Shown here: piece by piece, positions 9,099 through 17,138 of the stretch
Layout: the number at the start of each line of letters is the position of its first letter
Position numbering within the stretch: position 1 is the stretch's first letter
From: Acidovorax sp. Leaf191
Lineage (GTDB): Bacteria; Pseudomonadota; Gammaproteobacteria; Burkholderiales; Burkholderiaceae_C
DNA: 64,000 nt
Assembly (NCBI RefSeq): GCF_001424425.1
Contig: NZ_LMPT01000022.1
Coordinates: 202,858 to 266,857, forward strand
Direction: 5' to 3'
Position numbers and translations under genes: made by a program
Notes under the pieces: generated by a model
The model's input: the letters and a program-made list of their open reading frames with translations, nothing else
Databases searched by the model: none
Told to the model about the DNA's origin: nothing

Positions 9099-10728
9099 TT
9101 TCATGAAGTGGGCTGGTGGGAGCGGGTTGCGCCACGGCGGTGGTACCCGCAGCCCAGGCCCGCAGCACCGCATAGCTGCGCCAGGGGCGCCACGCCTGTG
9201 AGGCCTCCGTCGCCGCGCGGGCCGGGTTCTTCTCGCCCTGCACCTGCAGCGCCTTGTGCAGGGCCACGTCGCCCGCCGGGAAGGCATCGGGCCAGCGCAG
9301 CACGCGCATGGCGATGTACTGCGCGGTCCAGTCGCCGATGCCGGGCAGGGCGCACAGCGCGGCGGTGGTGGCGGCAACGTCGGCGCCCGCCTGCAGCGCC
9401 AGGCTCCCGCCGTCCACCGCGCGGGCCAGCGCCACGATGGCGGCCTGCCGCTGGCGCACGATGCCCAGTTGGCCCAGGGTGTCGCCATCGGCCATGGCGA
9501 GCGTGGCGGCGGTGGGGAACAGCCGGTTGAGCGCAGGCCAGGGGGTGTCGATGGGCTCGCCCAGCCGCTCCACCAGGCGCTGCCCCAGCGTGCGCGCCGC
9601 GGCCACGGTGATCTGCTGGCCCAGCACCGCGCGCACCGCCAGCTCGAAGCCGTCGAACGCGCCGGGCACGCGCAGGCCGTCTCCGTCCGGGAAGTACGGG
9701 TGCAGCACGGCGTTGATGGCGGCGGGGTCTGCGTCCAGGTCCAGCATGGCGCGCACGCGGCGGATGACGAGCGGCAGCACCGGGTACAGGCTGTCGCTGG
9801 TCTGCAGCAGCACCTGGTGGCCGGCCACGTCGAAGCGTGCGCTGAACCAGCCGGTGGTCTCCTGCGCCATGCCGGTGCAGGCGGCCGGCAGCCGCACGGT
9901 GCGCCGCAGCGTGGCTTCGTGCGGCAGCACCCATTCGACGCCGTGGAACTGCCGCCGCTCGAAGAACGCCAGCAGCGCGCCCACATCGAACGGCGGGCGC
10001 CAGGCCAGGCGCAGTGTGCTGCCGGTGTCGTGTGACCCGGTTGTGCCTCCCTTGCTGGCCGGTATGCCGCTGCGCCGCAGCTGGGTGGGGTTGAGCCCGT
10101 AGTGCCCCACAAAGGCCGCATTGAAGCGGCGCACGCTGGCAAAGCCGCTGGCCAGCGCCACCTGGGTCACGGGCATGCAGGTGTCGGTGAGCAGCTGCTT
10201 GGCGGTCAGCAGGCGGCGTGTCTGCAGGTACTGCAGGGGCGACACGCCCAGGGCGGCCTCAAAGATGCGGCGCAGGTGCCGGTCGCTCACGCCCAGCCGC
10301 TCGGCCAGGCGGGCCACCGTGGCGCCGCTGTCGGCGGGGGCGGCCTGGGCAGGCCAGAGGTCCGGAGCATCCAGCAGCCGCACCGCCTGCTGCACCAGGA
10401 TGCTGCTCGCATCCTGCACCGACCACACCAGGGCCTGGGGCGCCAGCTCGGGCCGGCAGCGCAGGCACGGGCGAAAGCCCGCGTGTTCCGCCTGGGCGGC
10501 CAGGGCGAAAAAGCGGCAGTTCTCGCGCCGCGGCGTGCGCACCGCGCACACGGGGCGGCAGTAGATGCCGGTGGAGGTCACGCCGGTGAAGAAATGCCCG
10601 TCGAAACGCGCATCCCGCGCCATCACCGCCAGGTAGCGGCCGTCATCCAGGGCGGTATCGGCAGCGGCGGCAGAGGGCGGGGAAGGGGAGGTCATGGGCC
10701 CGATCATAGGCAGTGAGCGCGTGCGCAC
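9082..10728 (-). CDS. Ada-AlkA fusion: DNA-3-methyladenine glycosylase with Ada and AraC domains
   Basis: A multidomain alkylation-damage protein of up to 548 aa. The N-terminal Ada-type zinc module has its four cysteines in GIYCRPVC and PCLRCRPE. An AraC-type helix-turn-helix follows (LGVSDRHLRRIFEAALG, then CMPVTQVALASGF). The C-terminal half is an AlkA-like HhH-GPD glycosylase with LPGIGDWTAQYIAMR and the catalytic aspartate in FPAGDVAL. It probably excises alkylated bases and may sense methyl-phosphotriesters. Starts at 10728, 10707 (MIGP) and 10695 (MTSP) are in frame and none has a clear ribosome-binding site; 10695 looks as natural as the first. The final codons lie in a palindromic repeat. 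Confidence 0.9.
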   Translation of the reverse strand: MRTRSLPMIGPMTSPSPPSAAAADTALDDGRYLAVMARDARFDGHFFTGVTSTGIYCRPVCAVRTPRRENCRFFALAAQAEHAGFRPCLRCRPELAPQALVWSVQDASSILVQQAVRLLDAPDLWPAQAAPADSGATVARLAERLGVSDRHLRRIFEAALGVSPLQYLQTRRLLTAKQLLTDTCMPVTQVALASGFASVRRFNAAFVGHYGLNPTQLRRSGIPASKGGTTGSHDTGSTLRLAWRPPFDVGALLAFFERRQFHGVEWVLPHEATLRRTVRLPAACTGMAQETTGWFSARFDVAGHQVLLQTSDSLYPVLPLVIRRVRAMLDLDADPAAINAVLHPYFPDGDGLRVPGAFDGFELAVRAVLGQQITVAAARTLGQRLVERLGEPIDTPWPALNRLFPTAATLAMADGDTLGQLGIVRQRQAAIVALARAVDGGSLALQAGADVAATTAALCALPGIGDWTAQYIAMRVLRWPDAFPAGDVALHKALQVQGEKNPARAATEASQAWRPWRSYAVLRAWAAGTTAVAQPAPTSPLHEKLSKI

Positions 10729-10853
10729 TGGCCGTTTTCGGACATGTGCCTCCCTGGGCGGTTTTCGGGCCGCGGGGTGATTGCCCTGGGGTACGGAATG
10801 CCCCGCCTACAATGTGTCGGACTCCCTCTCATCCCTTCTCGAAAGGCCCCTAC

Positions 10854-12242
10854 GTGCAACCCACGCCCGCCATTTTCAAAGCCTACGACATCCGCGGCAT
10901 CGTGCCGTCCACCCTGAATGAAGACGTGGCCCTGGGCCTGGGCCGGGCCTTTGGCACCGCCGCCCGCGCCGAAGGCCAGACCACGGTGGCCGTGGGCCGC
11001 GACGGGCGCCTGTCGGGCCCGGCCATGTCGGCGGCGCTGATCCAGGGGCTGGTGGAAGCGGGCATCGAGGTGATCGATGTGGGCCTGGTGACCACGCCCA
11101 TGCTGTATTTTGCGGCCAGCACGCTGTGCCACAGCGGCATCCAGGTCACGGGCAGCCACAACCCCAAGGACTACAACGGCTTCAAGATGGTGCTCAACGG
11201 CCGCGCCATCTATGGCGAAGAGATCCAGGGCCTGCGCCGCACCATGGAGCAGGAAAGCTGGCGGCTGCAGGCCGGCGGCTCGGTGCGGCATGTGGACGTG
11301 CTGCCGGCGTACACCGAGCGCATCGTGGGCGACATCCAACTCGCCCGCCCGCTCAAGGTGGTGGTGGACTGCGGCAACGGCATCGCCGGTGCGTCGGCAC
11401 CCGGCATCTTCCGGGCGCTGGGCTGCGAGGTGGTCGAGCTGTTCTCCGAGGTGGACGGCAACTTCCCCAACCACCACCCCGACCCGAGCAAGCCCGAGAA
11501 CCTGCGCGACCTGATCGAGGCCCTGAAGACCAGCGACGCCGAACTGGGCCTGGCCTTCGACGGCGACGGCGACCGTCTGGGCATCGTGACCAAGGACGGC
11601 ACCAACATCTTCCCCGACCGCCAGATGATGCTGTTCGCCCAGGACGTGCTCTCGCGCGTACCCGGCGGCGAGATCATCTTCGACGTGAAGTGCACCCAGC
11701 GCCTGGCGCCCGCCATTGCGGCGGCCGGCGGCGTGCCGGTGATGTTCAAGACCGGCCACTCGCTCATCAAGGCCCGCATGAAGGAGACGAATTCTCCGCT
11801 GGGCGGCGAGATGAGCGGCCACATCTTCTTCAAGGAGCGCTGGTACGGCTTCGACGACGGCACCTACGCGGGCTGCCGCCTGCTGGAGATTCTGAGCCGG
11901 TCGCAAGACCCGAGCGCCGTGCTCAACGCCCTGCCCACCAGCTTCTCCACGCCCGAGCTCAATGTCTCGTGCGCCGAGGGCGAGCCGCACCGCCTGACGG
12001 CCGAGCTGCAGGGCCTGGCCGCCGGCACCTTCTCGGCGCCCGCCACCGTGAGCACGATCGACGGCCTGCGGGTCGACTGGCCGGACGGCTTCGGCCTGAT
12101 CCGCGCCAGCAACACCACGCCCGTGCTGGTGCTGCGCTTCGAAGGCCACACCCCCGAGGCGCTGGCGCGCATCGAGGCGGCCATGCTGGCGCTGCTGCAC
12201 AAGGTCAAGCCCGACGCCCATGTGGGCGCTGCCAGCCATTGA
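10854..12242 (+). CDS. Phosphomannomutase/phosphoglucomutase
   Basis: A 462-aa alpha-D-phosphohexomutase (AlgC/ManB type) interconverting mannose or glucose 1- and 6-phosphates for GDP-mannose, LPS or polysaccharide synthesis. The phosphoserine loop VTGSHNPKDYNGF (about S101) and the metal-binding loop FDGDGDRLG are intact, as is the sugar-ring recognition segment GGEMSGH. I chose GTG 10854, eight bases after GAAAGG, because it gives the usual length and N-terminus (TPAIFKAYDIRG); the upstream frame is open but not protein-like. The nearby waaA suggests a cell-envelope polysaccharide context. Confidence 0.93.
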   Translation: MQPTPAIFKAYDIRGIVPSTLNEDVALGLGRAFGTAARAEGQTTVAVGRDGRLSGPAMSAALIQGLVEAGIEVIDVGLVTTPMLYFAASTLCHSGIQVTGSHNPKDYNGFKMVLNGRAIYGEEIQGLRRTMEQESWRLQAGGSVRHVDVLPAYTERIVGDIQLARPLKVVVDCGNGIAGASAPGIFRALGCEVVELFSEVDGNFPNHHPDPSKPENLRDLIEALKTSDAELGLAFDGDGDRLGIVTKDGTNIFPDRQMMLFAQDVLSRVPGGEIIFDVKCTQRLAPAIAAAGGVPVMFKTGHSLIKARMKETNSPLGGEMSGHIFFKERWYGFDDGTYAGCRLLEILSRSQDPSAVLNALPTSFSTPELNVSCAEGEPHRLTAELQGLAAGTFSAPATVSTIDGLRVDWPDGFGLIRASNTTPVLVLRFEGHTPEALARIEAAMLALLHKVKPDAHVGAASH

Positions 12243-12314
12243 TGGGCGCCCTGGCCCTGGCTTTGACTGTCGTTGCCACCTTCTTTCACCGTTGATTTTG
12301 AGCGAGTTGCCTGC

Positions 12315-13106
12315 GTGAACCCACAGTTTTCGACCCCCTTGCGCGTTGCCGCCGCACAGTCGCCCTCCGTCCCGGGAGATGTGGCGCGCAACGTGCAGAC
12401 CCACCTGGCCTATGTGCGGGTGGCGGCGAGCCAGGGGGTGCAGGTGCTGGTGTTCCCGGAGCTCTCGCTCACCGGCTACGAGCCGTCCGTGCTGGCCGCC
12501 AACGTGCTGCATGCCGACCACGCGGCGCTGGCGCCTCTGCGCCAGGCTGCGCGCGACCATGGCATGGCCCTGGTGGTGGGCGGCCCCGCCGCGCCGGTGC
12601 AGGACGGCGCACTGCCCGCCATCGGCGCCTGGGTGCTCCATGGCGACGGCAGCGCCGCGCTGTACCGCAAGCGCCACCTGCATGCCAGCGAAGAGTCCTT
12701 TGCCAGCCCGGGCACCGACGACGCGCAGGTGCACCTGCTGGCGGGCGAGCCCACGGGCATGGCGGTGTGCGCCGACATCACGCACCCCGAGCATGCCCGT
12801 GCCGCGCACGCGGCCGGTGCCACGCTGTACGCCGCCGGAGCGCTGGTCAGCCACCAGGGCTACGGCCCTGAATCCGAGCTGCTGCAGGGCTATGCACGCG
12901 ACCACGGCATGGCCGTGCTGCTGGCCAACTACAGCGGGCCGTCCGGCGGCTACGTCAGCGCCGGCGGCAGTGCCTTCTGGGAGGCGGGTGGCCGCTGCGT
13001 GGTGGCGGCCGATGGCGACGTGCCCTGCATCGTGTGGGCGGCGCGCGGCGACAGCGGCTGGAGCGGCGGTGTGGTGTCGGTCGACCTGCACCTCGCCGCG
13101 GCATGA
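12315..13106 (+). CDS. Carbon-nitrogen hydrolase (nitrilase superfamily)
   Basis: A 263-aa cytosolic amidohydrolase-fold protein with the complete nitrilase triad: E49 in FPELSLTGYEP, K119 in YRKRHL and C152 in MAVCADITHPE. The family hydrolyses amides or transfers acyl groups; the substrate is not evident. GTG 12315 is chosen because the alternative start TTG 12273 adds residues unlike the family; neither has a strong ribosome-binding site. Its stop overlaps the ATG of waaA (ATGA), so the two are coupled, although no functional link is known. Confidence 0.87.
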   Translation: MNPQFSTPLRVAAAQSPSVPGDVARNVQTHLAYVRVAASQGVQVLVFPELSLTGYEPSVLAANVLHADHAALAPLRQAARDHGMALVVGGPAAPVQDGALPAIGAWVLHGDGSAALYRKRHLHASEESFASPGTDDAQVHLLAGEPTGMAVCADITHPEHARAAHAAGATLYAAGALVSHQGYGPESELLQGYARDHGMAVLLANYSGPSGGYVSAGGSAFWEAGGRCVVAADGDVPCIVWAARGDSGWSGGVVSVDLHLAAA

Positions 13107-14485
13107 ACCCCGCCCGCGCGCTCTATTCGGTGGTCACCTGGGGCGCACAGCCGCTGCTGCGCCGCAAGCTGCGCCGCCGCGCCCAGGCCGAGCCCGGCTA
13201 CGGCCACGCGATCGGCGAGCGCTTTGGTCGCTACCCGGCGCCCATCGACAGCCTCATGCCGCACAGCAGCTCGGACCCGCTGGGCCGGTTCGTGTGGATC
13301 CACGCCGTGTCGCTGGGCGAGACCCGCGCCGCCGCCATCCTGCTGGCCGCGCTGCGCCAGGAGCTGCCCGGCATGCGCCTGCTGCTCACGCACGGCACTG
13401 CCACCGGCCGGGCCGAGGGCGAAAAGCTGCTGCTGCCCGGCGACGTGCAGGTGTGGCAGCCCTGGGACACGCCCGGCGCGGTGGCGCGCTTTCTGCGCAA
13501 GTTCCGCCCGGCCATCGGCATCCTCATGGAAACGGAGGTCTGGCCCAACCTGGTGGCGGGCTGCCGCCGGCGCAACGTGCCGCTGGTACTGGCCAATGCC
13601 CGGCTGAACGCCAAATCGCTGCGCAATGCCCAGCGCCTGGCCCCGCTGGCGCGCCCCGCCTATGGCGGACTGACGGCCGTGTGGGCCCAGACCGAGGGCG
13701 ACGCCAGCCGGCTGCGCGCCATCGGCGCCAAGGTGCGCGGCGTGTTCGGCAACCTGAAGTTCGACGTGGTGCCCGACGCCCAGCAGCTCTCGCAAGGCCG
13801 CGCCTGGCGCGATCAGGCCGCGCGGCCGGTCGTCATGCTGGCCAGCAGCCGCGAAGGCGAGGAGGCGATGTGGCTGGAGAATTTCAAGGAAAAAACGGCG
13901 CTACCGCTTGCTGGGCAAGCGCAAGGCGCTATCAATAGTGAAGCATCGGGCGAAAATGCCGCCAGCGCTCGCAGCGTGCAGTGGCTCATCGTGCCGCGAC
14001 ACCCACAGCGCTTCGACGAAGTGCACCAGTTGCTGCTGCACGCCGGCCTGACCGTGTCGCGCCGCAGCACCTGGGCGGCTGCGCCCGACGCGGCCGATGT
14101 CTGGCTGGGCGACTCGCTGGGCGAGATGGCGCTGTACTACGGCCTGGCCCATGTGGCGATGCTGGGCGGCAGCTTCGCGCCGCTGGGCGGCCAGAACCTC
14201 ATCGAGGCGGCTGCGTGCGGCTGCCCGGTGGTGCTGGGCCCGCACACCTTCAATTTTGCGGACGCGGCAGAACTGGCCTGCGCGGCAGGCGCTGCGCGGC
14301 GTGTGACCGACATGGCGGCAGGCATGGCGCAGGCGGTGGGTCTGGCGGGTGACGCTGACCTGCAGCGCAGCGCCAGCGAACGCGCCAGCCGCTTTGCCGA
14401 CGACCACCGGGGCGGGGCGCTGGCCACGGCGCAGGCCGTGCTGGGCATCGTGTTGCCCGCCAGGTCACAGCCCGCGGGCCGCTGA
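13103..14485 (+). CDS. waaA: 3-deoxy-D-manno-octulosonic acid transferase
   Basis: A 460-aa GT30 glycosyltransferase that transfers Kdo from CMP-Kdo to lipid A precursor at the inner membrane. Family signatures are present: an N-terminal hydrophobic anchor, HAVSLGETRAA with the conserved catalytic-region glutamate, METEVWPN, ASSREGEE and GGSFAPLGGQN. ATG 13103 lies in an ATGA overlap with the nitrilase-family gene. It is longer than many WaaA proteins (about 420-430 aa); most of the excess is about residues 262-281, where a copy of the window's palindromic repeat is translated in frame (bases 13888-13943). The domain order on both sides is intact, so the enzyme is probably functional. Confidence 0.94.
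   Translation: MNPARALYSVVTWGAQPLLRRKLRRRAQAEPGYGHAIGERFGRYPAPIDSLMPHSSSDPLGRFVWIHAVSLGETRAAAILLAALRQELPGMRLLLTHGTATGRAEGEKLLLPGDVQVWQPWDTPGAVARFLRKFRPAIGILMETEVWPNLVAGCRRRNVPLVLANARLNAKSLRNAQRLAPLARPAYGGLTAVWAQTEGDASRLRAIGAKVRGVFGNLKFDVVPDAQQLSQGRAWRDQAARPVVMLASSREGEEAMWLENFKEKTALPLAGQAQGAINSEASGENAASARSVQWLIVPRHPQRFDEVHQLLLHAGLTVSRRSTWAAAPDAADVWLGDSLGEMALYYGLAHVAMLGGSFAPLGGQNLIEAAACGCPVVLGPHTFNFADAAELACAAGAARRVTDMAAGMAQAVGLAGDADLQRSASERASRFADDHRGGALATAQAVLGIVLPARSQPAGR
13888..13943 (+). repeat. Palindromic dispersed repeat, copy 2, inside waaA
   Basis: The core CTACCGCTTGCTGGGCAAGCG is flanked by an A-rich start and a GCGCTATCAATAGTGAAGC tail. It aligns with the intergenic copies at 9041 and 54408 but is read in frame as part of WaaA, encoding residues that include AQGAINSEA. 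It interrupts an otherwise typical WaaA between the SSREGEE motif and the VPRHPQR motif. Confidence 0.7.
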
Positions 14486-14571
14486 GACGACCCCGGCGAC
14501 TGACGACGCACCGCCGCCGGTGTGGCGGGGGCGCTGAAGACCCGACTGCGCGGGTCAGCGCGGCGACCTGG

Positions 14572-15921
14572 TTACCGGGTCAGCAACGCGTTGATCGCCT
14601 CGACATCCTGCTGCGTCAGCGTGCCGGCCGCCTGGCGCAGCTTCAGCGTGCCCAGCAGCACGTTGTAGCGGGCCTGGGCCAGGTCGCGCTTGGTCTGGAA
14701 CAGCTGGCTCTGGGCGTTCAGCACGTCGATGTTGATGCGCACACCCACCTGGTAGCCGAGCTTGTTGGCGTCCAGCGCGCTCTGGCTGGAGGCTTCGGCC
14801 GCCTCGAGCGCCTGCACCTGGCCCTGGCCGGACTGCACGCCGAAGAACGCGGCGCGCGTGGCCTGGGCCACGTTGCGCCGGGTGGTTTCCAGGTCGGCGG
14901 CGGCCTTGTCTTCCAGCGCCAGGGTTTCACGGATGCGGTTTTGCACCGAGAAGCCGGCAAACAGGGGCAGATTCAAAGCCACGCCAACGCTGGCGCTGTT
15001 GGTGCGGCTGTTCACGCCCGGGGATGTGACGGTGCCGTGGGGGTTGCGCGTGATGTTGTAGCCCGCCTGCAGGTCCACCGTGGGCAGGTGGCCGGTTTCG
15101 GCCTTCTTGGTCTCCAGCCGCGCGATGTCGAGCGCGATGACCGCCTGGCGCACGCCGGGCTGCTGGTCGCGGGCGGTGTCCACCCACAGGGCCACATTGT
15201 CGGGCTGCACGGTGGGCAGCGGCACGGGCAGGGCGAGCGGCTTGGGGGTCGTGCCGGTGATGCCGACCAGCTGGTCGAGCGCCAGGCGCTTCACACGCAG
15301 GTCGTTCTCGGCCGCGATCTCCTGCGCGATCACCAGGTCGTAGCGGGCCTGGGCTTCGCGCGAATCGGTGACGGTGGTGGTGCCCACCTCGAAATTGCGC
15401 TTGGCCGACGCCAGCTGCTCGGACACGGCGGCTTTTTGCGCCTGCACGAAGGTCAGCGTGTCCTGTGCGGCCAGCACGTCGAAGTACGCCTGGCTCACGC
15501 GCACCAGCAGGTCCTGCGTGGCGGCGTCGAGCTGCGCCTGCGCCACGTCGATGCCGCGCTGGCTCTGCTCCAGGTTGATGCGGTTGGCGGGGCGGAACAA
15601 GGGCTGCGACGCCTGCACGCCCACGGTCTGCTGCGTGCCGGTGTTCTCGACCGGAGGTCGGCTCAGTTCCACATTGGCCCGGCTCAGGCCGGCTGTCAAC
15701 CCGGCGGTGGGCAGCAGGCCGGCACGGGCCTGGTCGGCACGGCGCGCCGCCGCATCCAGTTGCGCACGGGCCGACTGCCAGGCCGTGTCGTAGGTGCGGG
15801 CCGATTCCACCACTTCCAGCAGGCTCTGGGCGTGCACGGGTGCACACAGCGCCGTGGCCAGCAAGGTCCCCAGTGCCAGGGACAGGGGTGACAAAGGATG
15901 TGGCCGGAGCGGGGTCGTCAT
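14572..15921 (-). CDS. tolC: TolC-family outer-membrane efflux channel
   Basis: A 449-aa outer-membrane channel with a Sec signal ending near APVHAQ. It has the two-repeat coiled-coil architecture of TolC: DQARAGLLPTAGL in the first repeat, QAYFDVLAAQDTL, then TGHLPTVDLQAGY and VALNLPLFAGF in the second. Close to the 450-480 aa typical of single TolC chains. Last gene of the minus-strand run tetR-hlyD-RND-pcm-rhodanese-tolC, so it is the obvious exit duct for the RND pump; it could also serve type I secretion. It converges with waaA. A weak hairpin (GACCCG at 14539-14544, CGGGTC at 14551-14556) lies between the two. Confidence 0.92.
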   Translation of the reverse strand: MTTPLRPHPLSPLSLALGTLLATALCAPVHAQSLLEVVESARTYDTAWQSARAQLDAAARRADQARAGLLPTAGLTAGLSRANVELSRPPVENTGTQQTVGVQASQPLFRPANRINLEQSQRGIDVAQAQLDAATQDLLVRVSQAYFDVLAAQDTLTFVQAQKAAVSEQLASAKRNFEVGTTTVTDSREAQARYDLVIAQEIAAENDLRVKRLALDQLVGITGTTPKPLALPVPLPTVQPDNVALWVDTARDQQPGVRQAVIALDIARLETKKAETGHLPTVDLQAGYNITRNPHGTVTSPGVNSRTNSASVGVALNLPLFAGFSVQNRIRETLALEDKAAADLETTRRNVAQATRAAFFGVQSGQGQVQALEAAEASSQSALDANKLGYQVGVRINIDVLNAQSQLFQTKRDLAQARYNVLLGTLKLRQAAGTLTQQDVEAINALLTR

Positions 15922-16005
15922 GAAAGTCCTTCGGAGAAGTCTGCGGATCGGAGGGTGGGAGACAGAAAGAACAGGCTGGGAACGTCGGGGCGGCGGCAGC
16001 GGGCT

Positions 16006-16347
16006 TCAGTACCGGGGCACGGCCGGGTCGTTCTCATGCGACCACACGTCGATGCCGCCCGTGATGTTGGCCAGGCGCTCGAACCCGTGGTGCTCCAGAA
16101 AGGCCGCCACGCGCAGGCTGCGGGCGCCGTGGTGGCACAGGCAGGCAATGGGGCGCGTGGGGTCGAGTTCGTTCAGGCGTCCGGTCAGCTCACCCATGGG
16201 GATGGCGACCAGCTCGAAACCGTCGGCGCGCACGCTCGCGGTTTGCAGCTCCCAGGGCTCGCGCACGTCCAGCACCAGGGGCTGGCTGCCTTCCGGGGCC
16301 GAGGCGAACCAGGCAGACAGCTGGGCGGGGCGGACGTGGTCGATCAT
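16006..16347 (-). CDS. Rhodanese-like domain protein
   Basis: A 113-aa single-domain rhodanese. The active-site loop is CHHGARS (C71), preceded by the conserved VLDVREPWE segment, and the C-terminal GGIDVWS matches the family. It probably carries a persulfide on C71 in the cytoplasm; the acceptor is unknown. Located between pcm and tolC with short gaps on both sides, suggesting membership of the efflux transcript. Start ATG 16347. Confidence 0.88.
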   Translation of the reverse strand: MIDHVRPAQLSAWFASAPEGSQPLVLDVREPWELQTASVRADGFELVAIPMGELTGRLNELDPTRPIACLCHHGARSLRVAAFLEHHGFERLANITGGIDVWSHENDPAVPRY

Positions 16348-16383
16348 GCAGAACTCCGAAAGGAAAAAATCAGACGCTGAAAA

Positions 16384-17097
16384 TCAGAACGTGAAGCCGG
16401 ATGGCTCGGGGAAGCCGACGAGACGCGGCGCGATGGTGTCCCAGGGCGACGTGGTCTCGAAGCGGTCGCCGGTGCGGCGCGTCAGGGTGAAGCGCATCAC
16501 GGGCTCGCTGCCCACGATGGCGCCCAGGCGGCCGCCGTCGCGCAGCTGGGAGAGCAGGGCGGCGGGCACTTCGGCCACGGAGCCGCTGAGCACGATCACA
16601 TCGAAGGGACCATCGGGGATCGCATCGCGCGCGCCGTCGGCCTGGCGCACGTCGGCGTTCTGGATGCCAGCGTCACGCAGGTTCTCGCGGGCCATCTCGG
16701 CCAGCTCTGCGTTGATTTCGAGCGACACCACGCGCTCGGCGCGGTGGGCCAGCAGGGCCGCCATGTAGCCCGAACCCGCGCCGATCTCCAGCACGCGGTC
16801 GGTGGGCTTGATCTGCAGGTCCTGCAGGATGCGAGCTTCCACGCGCGGCTGCAGCATGCTGTGGCCCAGGCGCACGGCCTCTTCGGCGTCGCCGCCCAGC
16901 AGCGGCACTTCGATGTCCATGAACGCCATGCTGCTGTAGGCCGGCGGCACGAACTGTTCGCGGCGTACCACGGCCAGCAGTTCCAGCACGTCGAAGTCGA
17001 GCACGTTCCACGGACGGATCTGCTGCTCGATCATGTTGTAGCGGGCCTGGGCGACGGGGTCGCTGATGTTGGCAGAGGAGTTCAGGGGCATGTTCAT
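16384..17097 (-). CDS. pcm: Protein-L-isoaspartate O-methyltransferase
   Basis: A 237-aa SAM-dependent methyltransferase of the PCMT family, which starts repair of isoaspartyl residues in aged proteins. The SAM-binding motif VLEIGAGSGYMAALLA, post-I SLEI, and VIVLSGSVAEVPAALLSQL are present, with family-like PWNVLDFDVLELL near the N-terminus. The glycine loop reads GAGSGY, close to the usual GTGSGY. ATG 17097, with an alternative ATG at 17091. It lies about 40 bases downstream of the RND gene and 36 bases upstream of the rhodanese gene. In Comamonadaceae-like genomes I associate this gene with a TolC neighbour, but its role in efflux is not known. Confidence 0.85.
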   Translation of the reverse strand: MNMPLNSSANISDPVAQARYNMIEQQIRPWNVLDFDVLELLAVVRREQFVPPAYSSMAFMDIEVPLLGGDAEEAVRLGHSMLQPRVEARILQDLQIKPTDRVLEIGAGSGYMAALLAHRAERVVSLEINAELAEMARENLRDAGIQNADVRQADGARDAIPDGPFDVIVLSGSVAEVPAALLSQLRDGGRLGAIVGSEPVMRFTLTRRTGDRFETTSPWDTIAPRLVGFPEPSGFTF

Positions 17098-17138
17098 GGG
17101 ATTTCTCCGTGGGGCGGGTGCAGGGCCGATCGGAACGA